Notes under the pieces: model-generated
Databases searched by the model: none
Told to the model about the DNA's origin: nothing
The model's input: the letters and a program-made list of their open reading frames with translations, nothing else
Assembly: GCA_964480915.1 (NCBI GenBank)
Contig: CAYZRS010000040.1
Coordinates: forward strand, 1 to 46,378
DNA: 46,378 bases
From: CAWGCE01 sp964480915
GTDB taxonomy: Bacteria; Planctomycetota; Planctomycetia; Pirellulales; Pirellulaceae
Reading direction: 5' to 3'
Position numbers and translations under genes: made by a program
Shown here: piece by piece, positions 19,101 to 26,027 of the stretch
Layout of the letters: every line of letters starts with the position of its first letter
Position numbering within the stretch: the stretch's first letter is position 1

Positions 19101-19569
19101 AAAATCGCCGCAACAATACGGCGCTTTCCCGACCGACGCTTATTCCCACACACCAAAACATACCGGCGCACAACAGCCGGGAATGACCGGCCAAGTGAAG
19201 GAAGAGATCCTGACTCGTTTTGGCGAGCTGGGCGTGGGCGTTCGCGATGGGAAGCTGCAATTCAATCCGTCGCTGTTGAATGTCGCTGAGTTCTTCAACG
19301 AGCCGACGTCGTTCGCCTACCAGAATTGCCTGGGGCAATTGGAGTCGGTCCATTTGCCCGCTTCCGCGTTGGCGTTCACCTATTGCCAGACTCCCGTCGT
19401 CTATCTGATCGACGATAACGAATCGGTCCAGGTCACCATGGCCGATGGCACCTCAAATGACATACCTGGCCTACAACTGGATCAGCAGCTGACGGACCAG
19501 ATCCATGGCAGGTCGGGTGAGGTTCGTGCATTGCGCGTCCAATTGAAAGCTGATCGATTGATGGCGTAG
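16120..19569 (+). CDS. Giant GH94-clan phosphorylase-like protein (possible beta-1,3-glucan phosphorylase)
   Basis: A 1149-residue cytoplasmic protein without signal peptide. Residues 1 to about 330 look like the N-terminal beta-sandwich of inverting disaccharide phosphorylases (NYQELGPFLVNVVSAFDLWMF then SSQGGLTAGRVNANS). The central (alpha/alpha)6 region contains RPEWNDANNAL with Asp647 at the position of the general acid of GH94 enzymes (their DWND motif). The C-terminal part includes GYEGLGCIYWHM and QQPGMTGQVKEEILTRFGELGV, like the closing barrel helices of this clan. Length far exceeds cellobiose phosphorylases (about 800) and fits the larger GH149 or GH161 beta-1,3-oligoglucan phosphorylases. 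It follows the GH17 gene by five bases, which fits phosphorolysis of beta-1,3-glucan fragments. Clan assignment is fairly sure; family and substrate are inferred. Confidence 0.68.
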   Translation: MMHKIKDNQRKFADGFVKLGDEDFYAIRNYQELGPFLVNVVSAFDLWMFVSSQGGLTAGRVNANSSLFSYETVDRLHDAHHYAGPVTSIRFADAKPDEAAWEPFLDDWSTRLAKQRTRTIYKSLPGNQVVFEERLTDRGLTFRYRWSAADALGFVRTVSLVNESSETVRFSLLDGLRNIQPWGIGLPLQQGFSCLTDAYKRSELDGSTSMGIYSLTAGIVDGTYPTEVLRSNVVWHSGLKDATVCLSNGGLTSFRNSGHVEADELLKGRRGNYFVIQNDIELEAGDEMRWHVVADVGLGHVELADLRHQLLNRSLGPVEIETELHQASECLRANVAASDGLQHTNHLVTTAHHFSNVLFNNMRGGVFVNETEVDSSDVAQFVQDRNAEVFQLHEEALKEQPGLDELRKLADTSGDVDLRRLVAEFLPITFSRRHGDPSRPWNQFSVTIKKPDGSKALKYQGNWRDIFQNWEALCSSFPRYLENVVTKFVNGSTVDGFNPYRVTDEGMEWEEPEADDPWANIGYWGDHQIIYLLKLLEAFQDREPERLRNMLTEEQFVYLRVPYRLKPYTEIVRNLRETVTFDAKLNKKLASLCERIGEDGKLLRDEQSKIVHVSLLEKLLVPMLSKLSNFVVGGGIWMNTQRPEWNDANNALVGNGLSVVTLCYLLRYMKFMTQLVSGHQDESHQISREIALWLRATKTVLEQHQGVLQANEVSEQDRRRILDSLGEVFSEYRDQVYDGGLSGKESIAVEEITELCELAGKFAEHTIQSSYRDDHLYHAYNLADFSHDGHLRVRHLYEMLEGQVAVLSSGALAPKAAADLVEQMYESRLYRPDQNSFMLYPDRELPDFLDKNVIPEAGVTSNPLLQKLLKSDDKSVVQQDSLGAFRFHADFQHSLDLERALDQLNETDVWRPLVLAHRRDTVELFDNVFQHQSYTGRSGTMYGYEGLGCIYWHMVAKLLLAVQENYRSAEAAASPETERLRRLYHKVREGLGFTKSPQQYGAFPTDAYSHTPKHTGAQQPGMTGQVKEEILTRFGELGVGVRDGKLQFNPSLLNVAEFFNEPTSFAYQNCLGQLESVHLPASALAFTYCQTPVVYLIDDNESVQVTMADGTSNDIPGLQLDQQLTDQIHGRSGEVRALRVQLKADRLMA

Positions 19570-19688
19570 CTCATAACAGTTGGAGTAAGAGCAGCCGGCC
19601 TACGTCAACAAATTCGTGAAAATTGGCGAGGTTTGCGGTTCGTATCGCAATATCTGGCAAACGGGCCGCAATCTGGACTAGTCTGGCG

Positions 19689-19716
19689 TTGACTTGAAAT
19701 CATGGACGGTTATCGT
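19689..19716 (+). promoter_or_regulatory. Predicted promoter of the LacI-type regulator gene
   Basis: TTGACT (19689-19694) and TATCGT (19711-19716) with a 16-base spacer. The predicted start near 19723 lies in operator C, the same arrangement as at the GH17 promoter. Confidence 0.5.
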
Positions 19717-19721
19717 GGAAT

Positions 19722-19732
19722 GTAACAGTTTC
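19722..19732. promoter_or_regulatory. Operator candidate C (LacI-type), autoregulatory
   Basis: GTAACAGTTTC lies five bases after the -10 box of the LacI-type gene. It matches site A except for the central base and site B except for its second base. Confidence 0.6.
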
Positions 19733-19763
19733 ATCGAACCTGAAAGTGCTCTGGGCTAGTATT

Positions 19764-20816
19764 TTGACGACCATTCGGAAAGTTGCCGCTGACGCCAGTG
19801 TTTCGATCGCTACGGTGTCGCGGGTTTTGAATAATCAGGCAGGTGTGAGTGATTCCGTCCGAGCACGCGTCTTGGAATCTGTGAATCGTTGCGGCTACGT
19901 CGCCAATGTGGGGAAGCGAGCCAATTCATTCTTGGCCTTCGCCTACACCGGGCCCAGTTCCTTGGAATCGTCTTACGATTCGGCAATTCTGGCCGGCATG
20001 TCGGCGGCGATGGAAGAGAGTCATCTCGACCTCGTTGTCTTGAGTTTGTTTCGCGACAAGCAACCGGGCGAGACCTACACCCAGTTCTTCCTTCGCAAGG
20101 GAGTTCGCGGTGTCATCCTGAGGACGACGAAGCGAACTCGGTCGACGTGCGAAGAAATTGCCGCCGAGGGTTTTCCAGCGTTGGTAATTGGCGAACGTTT
20201 TGAAAACGCGAAGCTCCATTTTGTCTCGTGCGATTCGCGAAATTCCACATTCCAAGGGGTCGAACATCTCATCGCCCTTGGGCATCGCCGCATCGCTTTA
20301 GCGATTAGCGATATTGTCCAAGACACCGATCATCAAGATCGCTTAGAAGCTTATGATACGGCGCTGAAAGACCACGATATTCCGGTCGATCGGCGTTACC
20401 ATTTTCACGTGCCACCCAGTCGCCCCGATGGCGCTCAAGTGATTCGGAAAATGATGAGTATGTCCGATCGCCCTACGGCGGTCGTTTTCACTGACCCGCT
20501 CGTGGCCGTTGGAGCGCTGAACGAAGCTTTACGGCTTGGTGTGAAAGTCCCTGAGGATGTTTCGATTTTGGGATTCGACGATGCCGATGTCCGTAACACC
20601 GTCTTTCCTCGACTTTCGGCTGTCTGCCAAGATGCCCGCCGACTTGGGTACGAAGCATTCCAATCGATGACCAAAGTCGTGGATGACAAGTCGAACGGAG
20701 CGGTCATTCAGGAGGTCTTCCCGACTTGGTTGGAGATCAACGAAACGACTGGCCAGCCTCCTGTCGGTGTGACGCAGATTCTTCCCGACGGTACGCGCGT
20801 TGGCGAGAATCCCTAG
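19764..20816 (+). CDS. LacI-family transcriptional regulator
   Basis: About 350 residues. Residues 3-26 are the LacI helix-turn-helix (TIRKVAADASVSIATVSRVLNN), followed by the hinge helix region and a periplasmic-binding-protein-like ligand domain (LGHRRIALAISDIVQDTDHQDRLEAY, PTAVVFTDPLVAVGALNEAL, ILGFDDADV). The TTG at 19764 is favoured because it puts the helix-turn-helix at the usual distance from the N-terminus; a GTG at 19746 in frame is the alternative. The ligand domain suggests a sugar effector. Position behind the GH17 operon and matching palindromes at both promoters point to local control and autoregulation; this is inferred, not shown. Confidence 0.9.
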   Translation: MTTIRKVAADASVSIATVSRVLNNQAGVSDSVRARVLESVNRCGYVANVGKRANSFLAFAYTGPSSLESSYDSAILAGMSAAMEESHLDLVVLSLFRDKQPGETYTQFFLRKGVRGVILRTTKRTRSTCEEIAAEGFPALVIGERFENAKLHFVSCDSRNSTFQGVEHLIALGHRRIALAISDIVQDTDHQDRLEAYDTALKDHDIPVDRRYHFHVPPSRPDGAQVIRKMMSMSDRPTAVVFTDPLVAVGALNEALRLGVKVPEDVSILGFDDADVRNTVFPRLSAVCQDARRLGYEAFQSMTKVVDDKSNGAVIQEVFPTWLEINETTGQPPVGVTQILPDGTRVGENP

Positions 20817-20952
20817 GCGACAGGCGACGAACTTGCGTTTGTTGTTGACCACACCGGTTTGCATACCCTGCTGACGATCGATTCTTCCAAAGATTGTGAC
20901 ACCAATTCTGCTGTTTCCGACCTCTTGTGTCGCGAAGACGTAGGCCAACGTC

Positions 20953-22950
20953 GTGGTCTGCTGGTTCGTTGTTAACACGGAGAATCCATGGAATGAAGTT
21001 GACGACAGTTGCGAGAGGAGGGAAGATGGCCACGAGTTCGAGGGGAGCCCAAATCAGTTCGCGACAACCGTGACCGTTAGAAGTGTATGGACTCTGGAGA
21101 GCATCGACGATGCATGCAACGATACGTTTCGCGAGAACAGTGGCAGCGATCATCTTGATCTCGAACATTGGTACCGTTTACCTGTGGTCACAACGCAAGT
21201 CTCTTCGAAAGAGCTTCTGGGGCCGGTTTCACCATTTACGCGGCTAGCAATCGAAGATGACCGGGTGATCGTCGAATTCAATCAACAGTCGTTCCAACTG
21301 TTAGAAATCGAAGGGCTGGGCACGCAAGAGTTGTTGGAAGTGGCCACCAAAACCTTCGGAAAAGAATTGGCAGAGAAACGCATCGCGGAAGACCTCGTGG
21401 ACGTGCTCGTCGCGGCCGGGAAGACTCCGACCAAAACGGTGCGTTTGAGACTGCAGAACGATGCTGGAAAGATCAGCCACGTGGCGCATGCTGAGATGAC
21501 GAAAAACAATCGGCGGGCGATCTTGGCTGCTCGTCGAAAGCTGGCAGAACAATCTGCCGGGCACGGGCTCAGCAAGGAGCAAATGCTGCACGTGATCGAC
21601 GAATTCAAGGTGGCGCTGTGTACTCGTTGGGCCTACCTACCGGTTAGAAAGATCGAGCTTGATGCGACGATTGTCGAATTGAGCGAGCGGATAGAAGCGG
21701 GAAAAGTCGAATCGTCACAATTCCACTACGAACTGAACAAGATCATCGCCAAGGGGCCCGACGGCCATGCGAGAGTATCTAGCGGCGCTCCCGCGAGTCC
21801 CAATCAACGCTATTTGCCGTTTCTTCTCGAGCCTTCAGTTTTCGACGGTAGGAAACGATATGTTGCTGTGTTGCCCGATCGTAGTGGATTCGTTGAAGAT
21901 GATTTTCCCTTTGTTACCACCGTGGACGATCTCCCTCTTCGTGAATGGATTGCAGCCGCCTCCGTCTGCAATCCACTCGGATCGTCTCAGTACGTCGAGC
22001 GGCACGCGTTACGCGAATTGCGACAATTGCCATTCTGGCGATCGTTGTTCAACAAAGATATCGACGCTGCCGTTACTGTCCATCTAGAAAATGCTACGGG
22101 CGAGTCCACAATTCTTCATCTCCCTCTCGAATCCAGCAAGCCGATTTACGGGCACTGGCCGCGACAATCCCAAGTCGGAAAAACCGCGCGGAAGCTAGAC
22201 AAACAAGGGATCGGATACTTGCGCCTGATTTCGATGGGGGATGAAGCTGCCGGGCATGTGCATCAGGCGTTTCGTGCGGCCCAAGAGAAATCACACATGG
22301 CAATGATCATCGATGTGCGGGGCAACGGTGGCGGTTCTCGCGATGCGCTGCGAACCGTTTATTCCTATCTCGCCACGGAAACCTGGCCACCGCGTGTTGT
22401 GAATGCGGCTGTCTATCGTCTGCACGAGGATTTTGCGGAGGATCATTTGGCAGCACGGTTCATGTACCGTGCCGACGATCCTGTGTGGACGGAACGCGAG
22501 GCGAAAGCCATTCGGGAATTCGCGAAAAAATTCCAGCCGGAATGGGATGTCCCGGAGGAAGGGTTTAGCGACTGGCACTACATGGTGTTAGTCGGCAACA
22601 AGGATTTCGCAGCGACTCGGTTCGAGGGGGATGTCGTCGTTCTTATGGATGCTAAATGTTTCAGTGCTACCGACATATTTCTGGCCGGTTTGAAGGGAGT
22701 CGATAACGTGACGCTGATCGGGCAAGCCAGCGGGGGCGGCAGCGCGCGAAGCATCTCAGCCGAACTCTCCCATGGAATCCGAGTGCGGCTCGGTTCGATG
22801 GTTTCCTTTCAGGCAGATGGAAAGCTGTTCGACGGTCACGGCGTTCAGCCCGACCTCATTGTCCCCTCCGCACCTGGCTCTCTTTGCTTTGGGGGAGACG
22901 ACAACGTACTGGAAGAAGCGGTTCGGCTGGTGAGGAAAGGTGGCAAGTAG
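20953..22950 (+). CDS. S41-family C-terminal processing-like peptidase, N-terminus probably frame-disrupted
   Basis: The body is a serine peptidase of the S41 (tail-specific protease) type: GIGYLRLISMGDEA, IIDVRGNGGGSRDALR, FEGDVVVLMDAKCFSATDIFLAG with the likely nucleophile Ser571, TLIGQASGGGSARS and GHGVQPDLIVP. Family-like sequence begins near residue 78. Before that the frame (20953 to about 21185) encodes unconvincing sequence without a signal peptide. A neighbouring frame starting at the ATG at 21110 encodes a good signal peptide (MHATIRFARTVAAIILISNI) but runs into a stop at about 21244. A frameshift between 21165 and 21240 would join the two into a normal exported peptidase. Sequencing error or real decay cannot be told apart here. 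Confidence 0.7.
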   Translation: MVCWFVVNTENPWNEVDDSCERREDGHEFEGSPNQFATTVTVRSVWTLESIDDACNDTFRENSGSDHLDLEHWYRLPVVTTQVSSKELLGPVSPFTRLAIEDDRVIVEFNQQSFQLLEIEGLGTQELLEVATKTFGKELAEKRIAEDLVDVLVAAGKTPTKTVRLRLQNDAGKISHVAHAEMTKNNRRAILAARRKLAEQSAGHGLSKEQMLHVIDEFKVALCTRWAYLPVRKIELDATIVELSERIEAGKVESSQFHYELNKIIAKGPDGHARVSSGAPASPNQRYLPFLLEPSVFDGRKRYVAVLPDRSGFVEDDFPFVTTVDDLPLREWIAAASVCNPLGSSQYVERHALRELRQLPFWRSLFNKDIDAAVTVHLENATGESTILHLPLESSKPIYGHWPRQSQVGKTARKLDKQGIGYLRLISMGDEAAGHVHQAFRAAQEKSHMAMIIDVRGNGGGSRDALRTVYSYLATETWPPRVVNAAVYRLHEDFAEDHLAARFMYRADDPVWTEREAKAIREFAKKFQPEWDVPEEGFSDWHYMVLVGNKDFAATRFEGDVVVLMDAKCFSATDIFLAGLKGVDNVTLIGQASGGGSARSISAELSHGIRVRLGSMVSFQADGKLFDGHGVQPDLIVPSAPGSLCFGGDDNVLEEAVRLVRKGGK

Positions 22951-22976
22951 CCTGCCCAGTCGCGTCGGGCCTAATG

Positions 22977-23003
22977 CAAAAGGCGAGCTCGCTGAGCCCG
23001 CCT
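22977..23003 (-). terminator. Rho-independent terminator of the atp operon
   Basis: AGGCGGGCT and AGCTCGCCT form a nine-base stem with one G-U pair around a five-base loop, followed by TTTT on the minus strand. It starts 32 bases after the atpC stop and lies between convergent genes. Confidence 0.75.
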
Positions 23004-23034
23004 TGGCGTTTGGATTCATCACGTCGCCGAAAGA

Positions 23035-23430
23035 CTACTTGCGACTTGCCACCCGCAGCTGTGCCCGTGCTTGGCCCACCGCTTTTTCGCGGGCGTTGAG
23101 CAGCTCGTCCGAATTGGCGGCTTGATTCGAGGCGGTTTCTAGCAGTTCTTTGACTTCGTCTTCCTTCAGCTTGGCCGCAGGAATCGCCCGTTCCGTGATC
23201 ACGGACACGACGTTATCGGCGATTTGAACAAAACCGCCATCGACGTAAAAACGAACGGTCTTGCCATCCTGTTCGAAACGGAGTTCGCCATATCCTAATT
23301 TGCCAATCATCGGTGCGTGATTCGCCCCGATTCCTTTTTCGCCGTCGTGCAGCGGGAGAGCCACGAAGGTCGTTGTCGCCTCCAGAGCGGTCTCTTCCGG
23401 CGTGACGACGATGACATTTAATTCGGACAT
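23035..23430 (-). CDS. atpC: F-type ATP synthase subunit epsilon
   Basis: A 131-residue F1 stalk protein. The N-terminal beta-sandwich is visible (LNVIVVTPEETALEA, GEKGIGANHAPMIGKLGYGELR, FYVDGGFVQIADNVVSVITERA), followed by the C-terminal helix pair rich in Ala/Glu. It is the last gene of the operon, 73 bases after atpD. It couples gamma rotation to the c-ring and usually inhibits ATP hydrolysis. Confidence 0.93.
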   Translation of the reverse strand: MSELNVIVVTPEETALEATTTFVALPLHDGEKGIGANHAPMIGKLGYGELRFEQDGKTVRFYVDGGFVQIADNVVSVITERAIPAAKLKEDEVKELLETASNQAANSDELLNAREKAVGQARAQLRVASRK

Positions 23431-23503
23431 GGTTTACTTCGGTTTTCGTGCTGAAGTGAGGACGATCGCGGGTTGCGATTCGGCAACCGAACGTCAGGAG
23501 TAA

Positions 23504-24979
23504 CTACGCTTCCGATGCCATTTTCTTAGCTTGTGCTTCGGCCTGTTCGATGGCACCGACATACATGAACGCCTGTTCTGGCAGATGGTCCCACTTGCCA
23601 TCGCAAATTTCTTCGAAGCTGCGAATCGTATCCTCAAGCGACGTGATTTCACCCGCTTTACCGGTGAACACTTCCGCCACGAGGAACGGCTGCGAGAGGA
23701 AACGTTCGATACGGCGAGCACGGTGAACGATCAGTCGATCTTCTTCGCTCAATTCGTCGACACCCAGAATCGCGATGATGTCTTGGAGTTCGCGATATCG
23801 CTGCAAAGTCGTTTGGACTCGGCGAGCGATGTCGTAGTGTCGGTCGCCCACGTACTGGGGATCAAGAATACGGCTCGACGACGCAAGCGGGTCGATCGCC
23901 GGGTAAATTCCTTTTTCCGAAATCGATCGTTCGAGGTAGATGAACGCGTCCAACTGACCGAACGCCGCTGCCGGAGCAGGGTCGGTCGGATCGTCGGCGG
24001 GAACGTAGACCGCTTGTACCGAAGTAATAGCGCCTTTGTCCGTCGAAGCGATGCGCTCTTGCAGCTGACCCATTTCGGTGGCCAGCGTCGGCTGGTAACC
24101 GACCGCCGAAGGCATACGTCCCAACAGCGCGGATACTTCACTACCGGCTTGCGAGAAGCGGAAGATATTGTCGACGAACAGCAACGTGTCCTTACCGGTC
24201 GTATCACGGAAGTACTCGGCCATGGTCAAGGCCGACAGCGCGACACGCAGACGGGCCCCAGGCGGTTCGTTCATTTGACCGAATACCATGCAGGTTTGCT
24301 CGATGACCTTGCGACCGGTCTGACCGATTTCGGTTTCCTGCATCTCCAACCAGAGATCGGTACCTTCACGAGTTCGCTCGCCGACGCCCGCGAATACCGA
24401 GTAACCACCGTGCGCCGAAGCAATACGAGCGATGAGTTCGGTCAAAATCACCGTTTTTCCCAGACCGGCTCCACCAAATAGTCCAGCCTTACCACCACGC
24501 ACGAACGGAGTGAGCAGGTCGACAACTTTGATGCCGGTTTCGAACAGCTCGGTGTTCGTTGAGAGTTGATCAACCTGAGGCGCCTTACGGTGAATCGGCC
24601 ATCGTTCCTTGGCACCGACGTCGCCGCGTGCGTCAATCGGATCGCCCAGCAGATTGAAAACGCGTCCCAGCGTCTCTTCACCAACCGGTACCGACACCGG
24701 TGCGCCCGTGTCGACACATTCTTGTCCCCGAACCAGACCGTCGGTCGATCCCAAGGCGACGCAGCGAACACGACCACCGCCCATGTGCTGTTGGACTTCG
24801 CCGGTCAAGGTAATCGTCTTGTCGCCCTGTTTCACTTCCAATTTGACGGCGTTGTAAATCGCGGGCAATTTGTTTTCAGGGAACTCAGCGTCGAAAATCG
24901 AACCGAGAATCTGTGTGATTGCTCCGACATTACCCTTGGTCGTTTGGCTGCCGCCGGAAGGTGCAGTTGCTGTGGACAT
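23504..24979 (-). CDS. atpD: F-type ATP synthase subunit beta
   Basis: A 491-residue catalytic F1 subunit. The P-loop is GGAGLGKTV, the Walker B region DTLLFVDNIFRF, and the ALLGRMPSAVGYQPTLATEMG segment follows, with the DELSEEDR segment of the C-terminal domain. A short Ser/Gly-rich N-terminal tail precedes the beta-barrel domain. It follows atpG by 58 bases. AAGAG precedes the ATG. Confidence 0.97.
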   Translation of the reverse strand: MSTATAPSGGSQTTKGNVGAITQILGSIFDAEFPENKLPAIYNAVKLEVKQGDKTITLTGEVQQHMGGGRVRCVALGSTDGLVRGQECVDTGAPVSVPVGEETLGRVFNLLGDPIDARGDVGAKERWPIHRKAPQVDQLSTNTELFETGIKVVDLLTPFVRGGKAGLFGGAGLGKTVILTELIARIASAHGGYSVFAGVGERTREGTDLWLEMQETEIGQTGRKVIEQTCMVFGQMNEPPGARLRVALSALTMAEYFRDTTGKDTLLFVDNIFRFSQAGSEVSALLGRMPSAVGYQPTLATEMGQLQERIASTDKGAITSVQAVYVPADDPTDPAPAAAFGQLDAFIYLERSISEKGIYPAIDPLASSSRILDPQYVGDRHYDIARRVQTTLQRYRELQDIIAILGVDELSEEDRLIVHRARRIERFLSQPFLVAEVFTGKAGEITSLEDTIRSFEEICDGKWDHLPEQAFMYVGAIEQAEAQAKKMASEA

Positions 24980-25037
24980 GTTTAAGCTCTTATTCTTCGT
25001 CGAGTAGTTTGATTTCGTTTTCGTTTATAGGAATCGG

Positions 25038-25931
25038 TTACGAGTTGAGTGCCTCAACACCACCGATAATTTCCATGATCTCGCCGGTAATCTGAGACTG
25101 GCGAGCACGGTTGTATTGGCGCGATAGCGTTTTGATCAAATCGCCAGCGTTTTCTGTCGCACCCTTCATCGCCACCATGCGAGCGACCTGCTCGCTGACG
25201 GCCGCGTCCAGGAAACAATTGAAGAGTTTCACTTTGAAGCTCGAAGGAACCACTTCTTCCAAGATGCTCTCAGCCGACGGGTCAAATTCGTACATCGATT
25301 CGGACGAACTCTTGGGCTCGTCGATCGTCTCCTCGCCGCCGAGCGACGTCAGTGGCAACAGCGTTTCGATGACGGGTACTTGGCGAGCCGTCGACTTGAA
25401 TTGCATGTAGGCGACATCGAATCGATCGATTTCGCCCGCTTCGAATTCTTCGAGGTACTTGTTTGCCAAGACTTCAACTTCTTCGTACCGCGTCTTGTCC
25501 TCGAAATGGATGTACTGGACGTCGATCGGTTCGTTGGCCGATTCAAAAGCAGAGATGCCCCGTTTGCCAGAGACTTCCAAATGGAAGTTTTCCGCCCCCA
25601 GTTCTTTCTTCAGCTCAGCGATTCGTTTCTGCGTCAGTCGAATCACATTGCCGTTGAAACCACCGCAGAATCCCCGATTCGAAGTCAGGATCAACAGGCG
25701 AGACCGCTTGGTTTCGGCCCGAGGTTCCATCAGCGGATGGCTGACTTCCAAGCCGGTCGAAGCCAGGTCGCTCACCAACTTTGTAATTCGCTTGGTGTAG
25801 GCAGCGGCAGCAGTGGCGCGATCCATGGCTTTCTTGAATCGAGCCGTCGCGATCAATTCCATGGTCCGCGTAATCTTGCGGATGTTCTTGATCGACTTGC
25901 GGCGCTTATCTAATGCTCGTGCGTTGGGCAT
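25038..25931 (-). CDS. atpG: F-type ATP synthase subunit gamma
   Basis: A 297-residue central rotor shaft. The N-terminal helix (RRKSIKNIRKITRTMELIATARFKKA) and the C-terminal RQYNRARQSQITGEIMEIIGG helix are both highly typical, as is LTSNRGFCGGFN. An acidic segment around residues 205-235 (GGEETIDEPKSSSESMYEFDPS) is somewhat enlarged. It lies 96 bases after atpA, a gap that contains two small stem-loops. Confidence 0.95.
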   Translation of the reverse strand: MPNARALDKRRKSIKNIRKITRTMELIATARFKKAMDRATAAAAYTKRITKLVSDLASTGLEVSHPLMEPRAETKRSRLLILTSNRGFCGGFNGNVIRLTQKRIAELKKELGAENFHLEVSGKRGISAFESANEPIDVQYIHFEDKTRYEEVEVLANKYLEEFEAGEIDRFDVAYMQFKSTARQVPVIETLLPLTSLGGEETIDEPKSSSESMYEFDPSAESILEEVVPSSFKVKLFNCFLDAAVSEQVARMVAMKGATENAGDLIKTLSRQYNRARQSQITGEIMEIIGGVEALNS

Positions 25932-25955
25932 GCTTCGTCAATTCGCTGGGGATTT

Positions 25956-26006
25956 CATCACAGCAGTGATGCTCTTGCTAGGCTGGTTTCATCACGCGTC
26001 GTGATG
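25956..26006. promoter_or_regulatory. Two stem-loops between atpA and atpG
   Basis: CATCAC-AGCA-GTGATG (25956-25971) and CATCACG-CGT-CGTGATG (25990-26006) are perfect inverted repeats with the same arm sequence. No T-run follows, so they may affect message stability or the relative output of the two genes. Confidence 0.4.
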
Positions 26007-26027
26007 GTGGCTTCGGTCCGATTCTTC

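Noticed and set aside
23531..24481. Plus-strand open frame of 316 codons over atpD
   Set aside because: Antisense shadow of the strongly conserved beta subunit.
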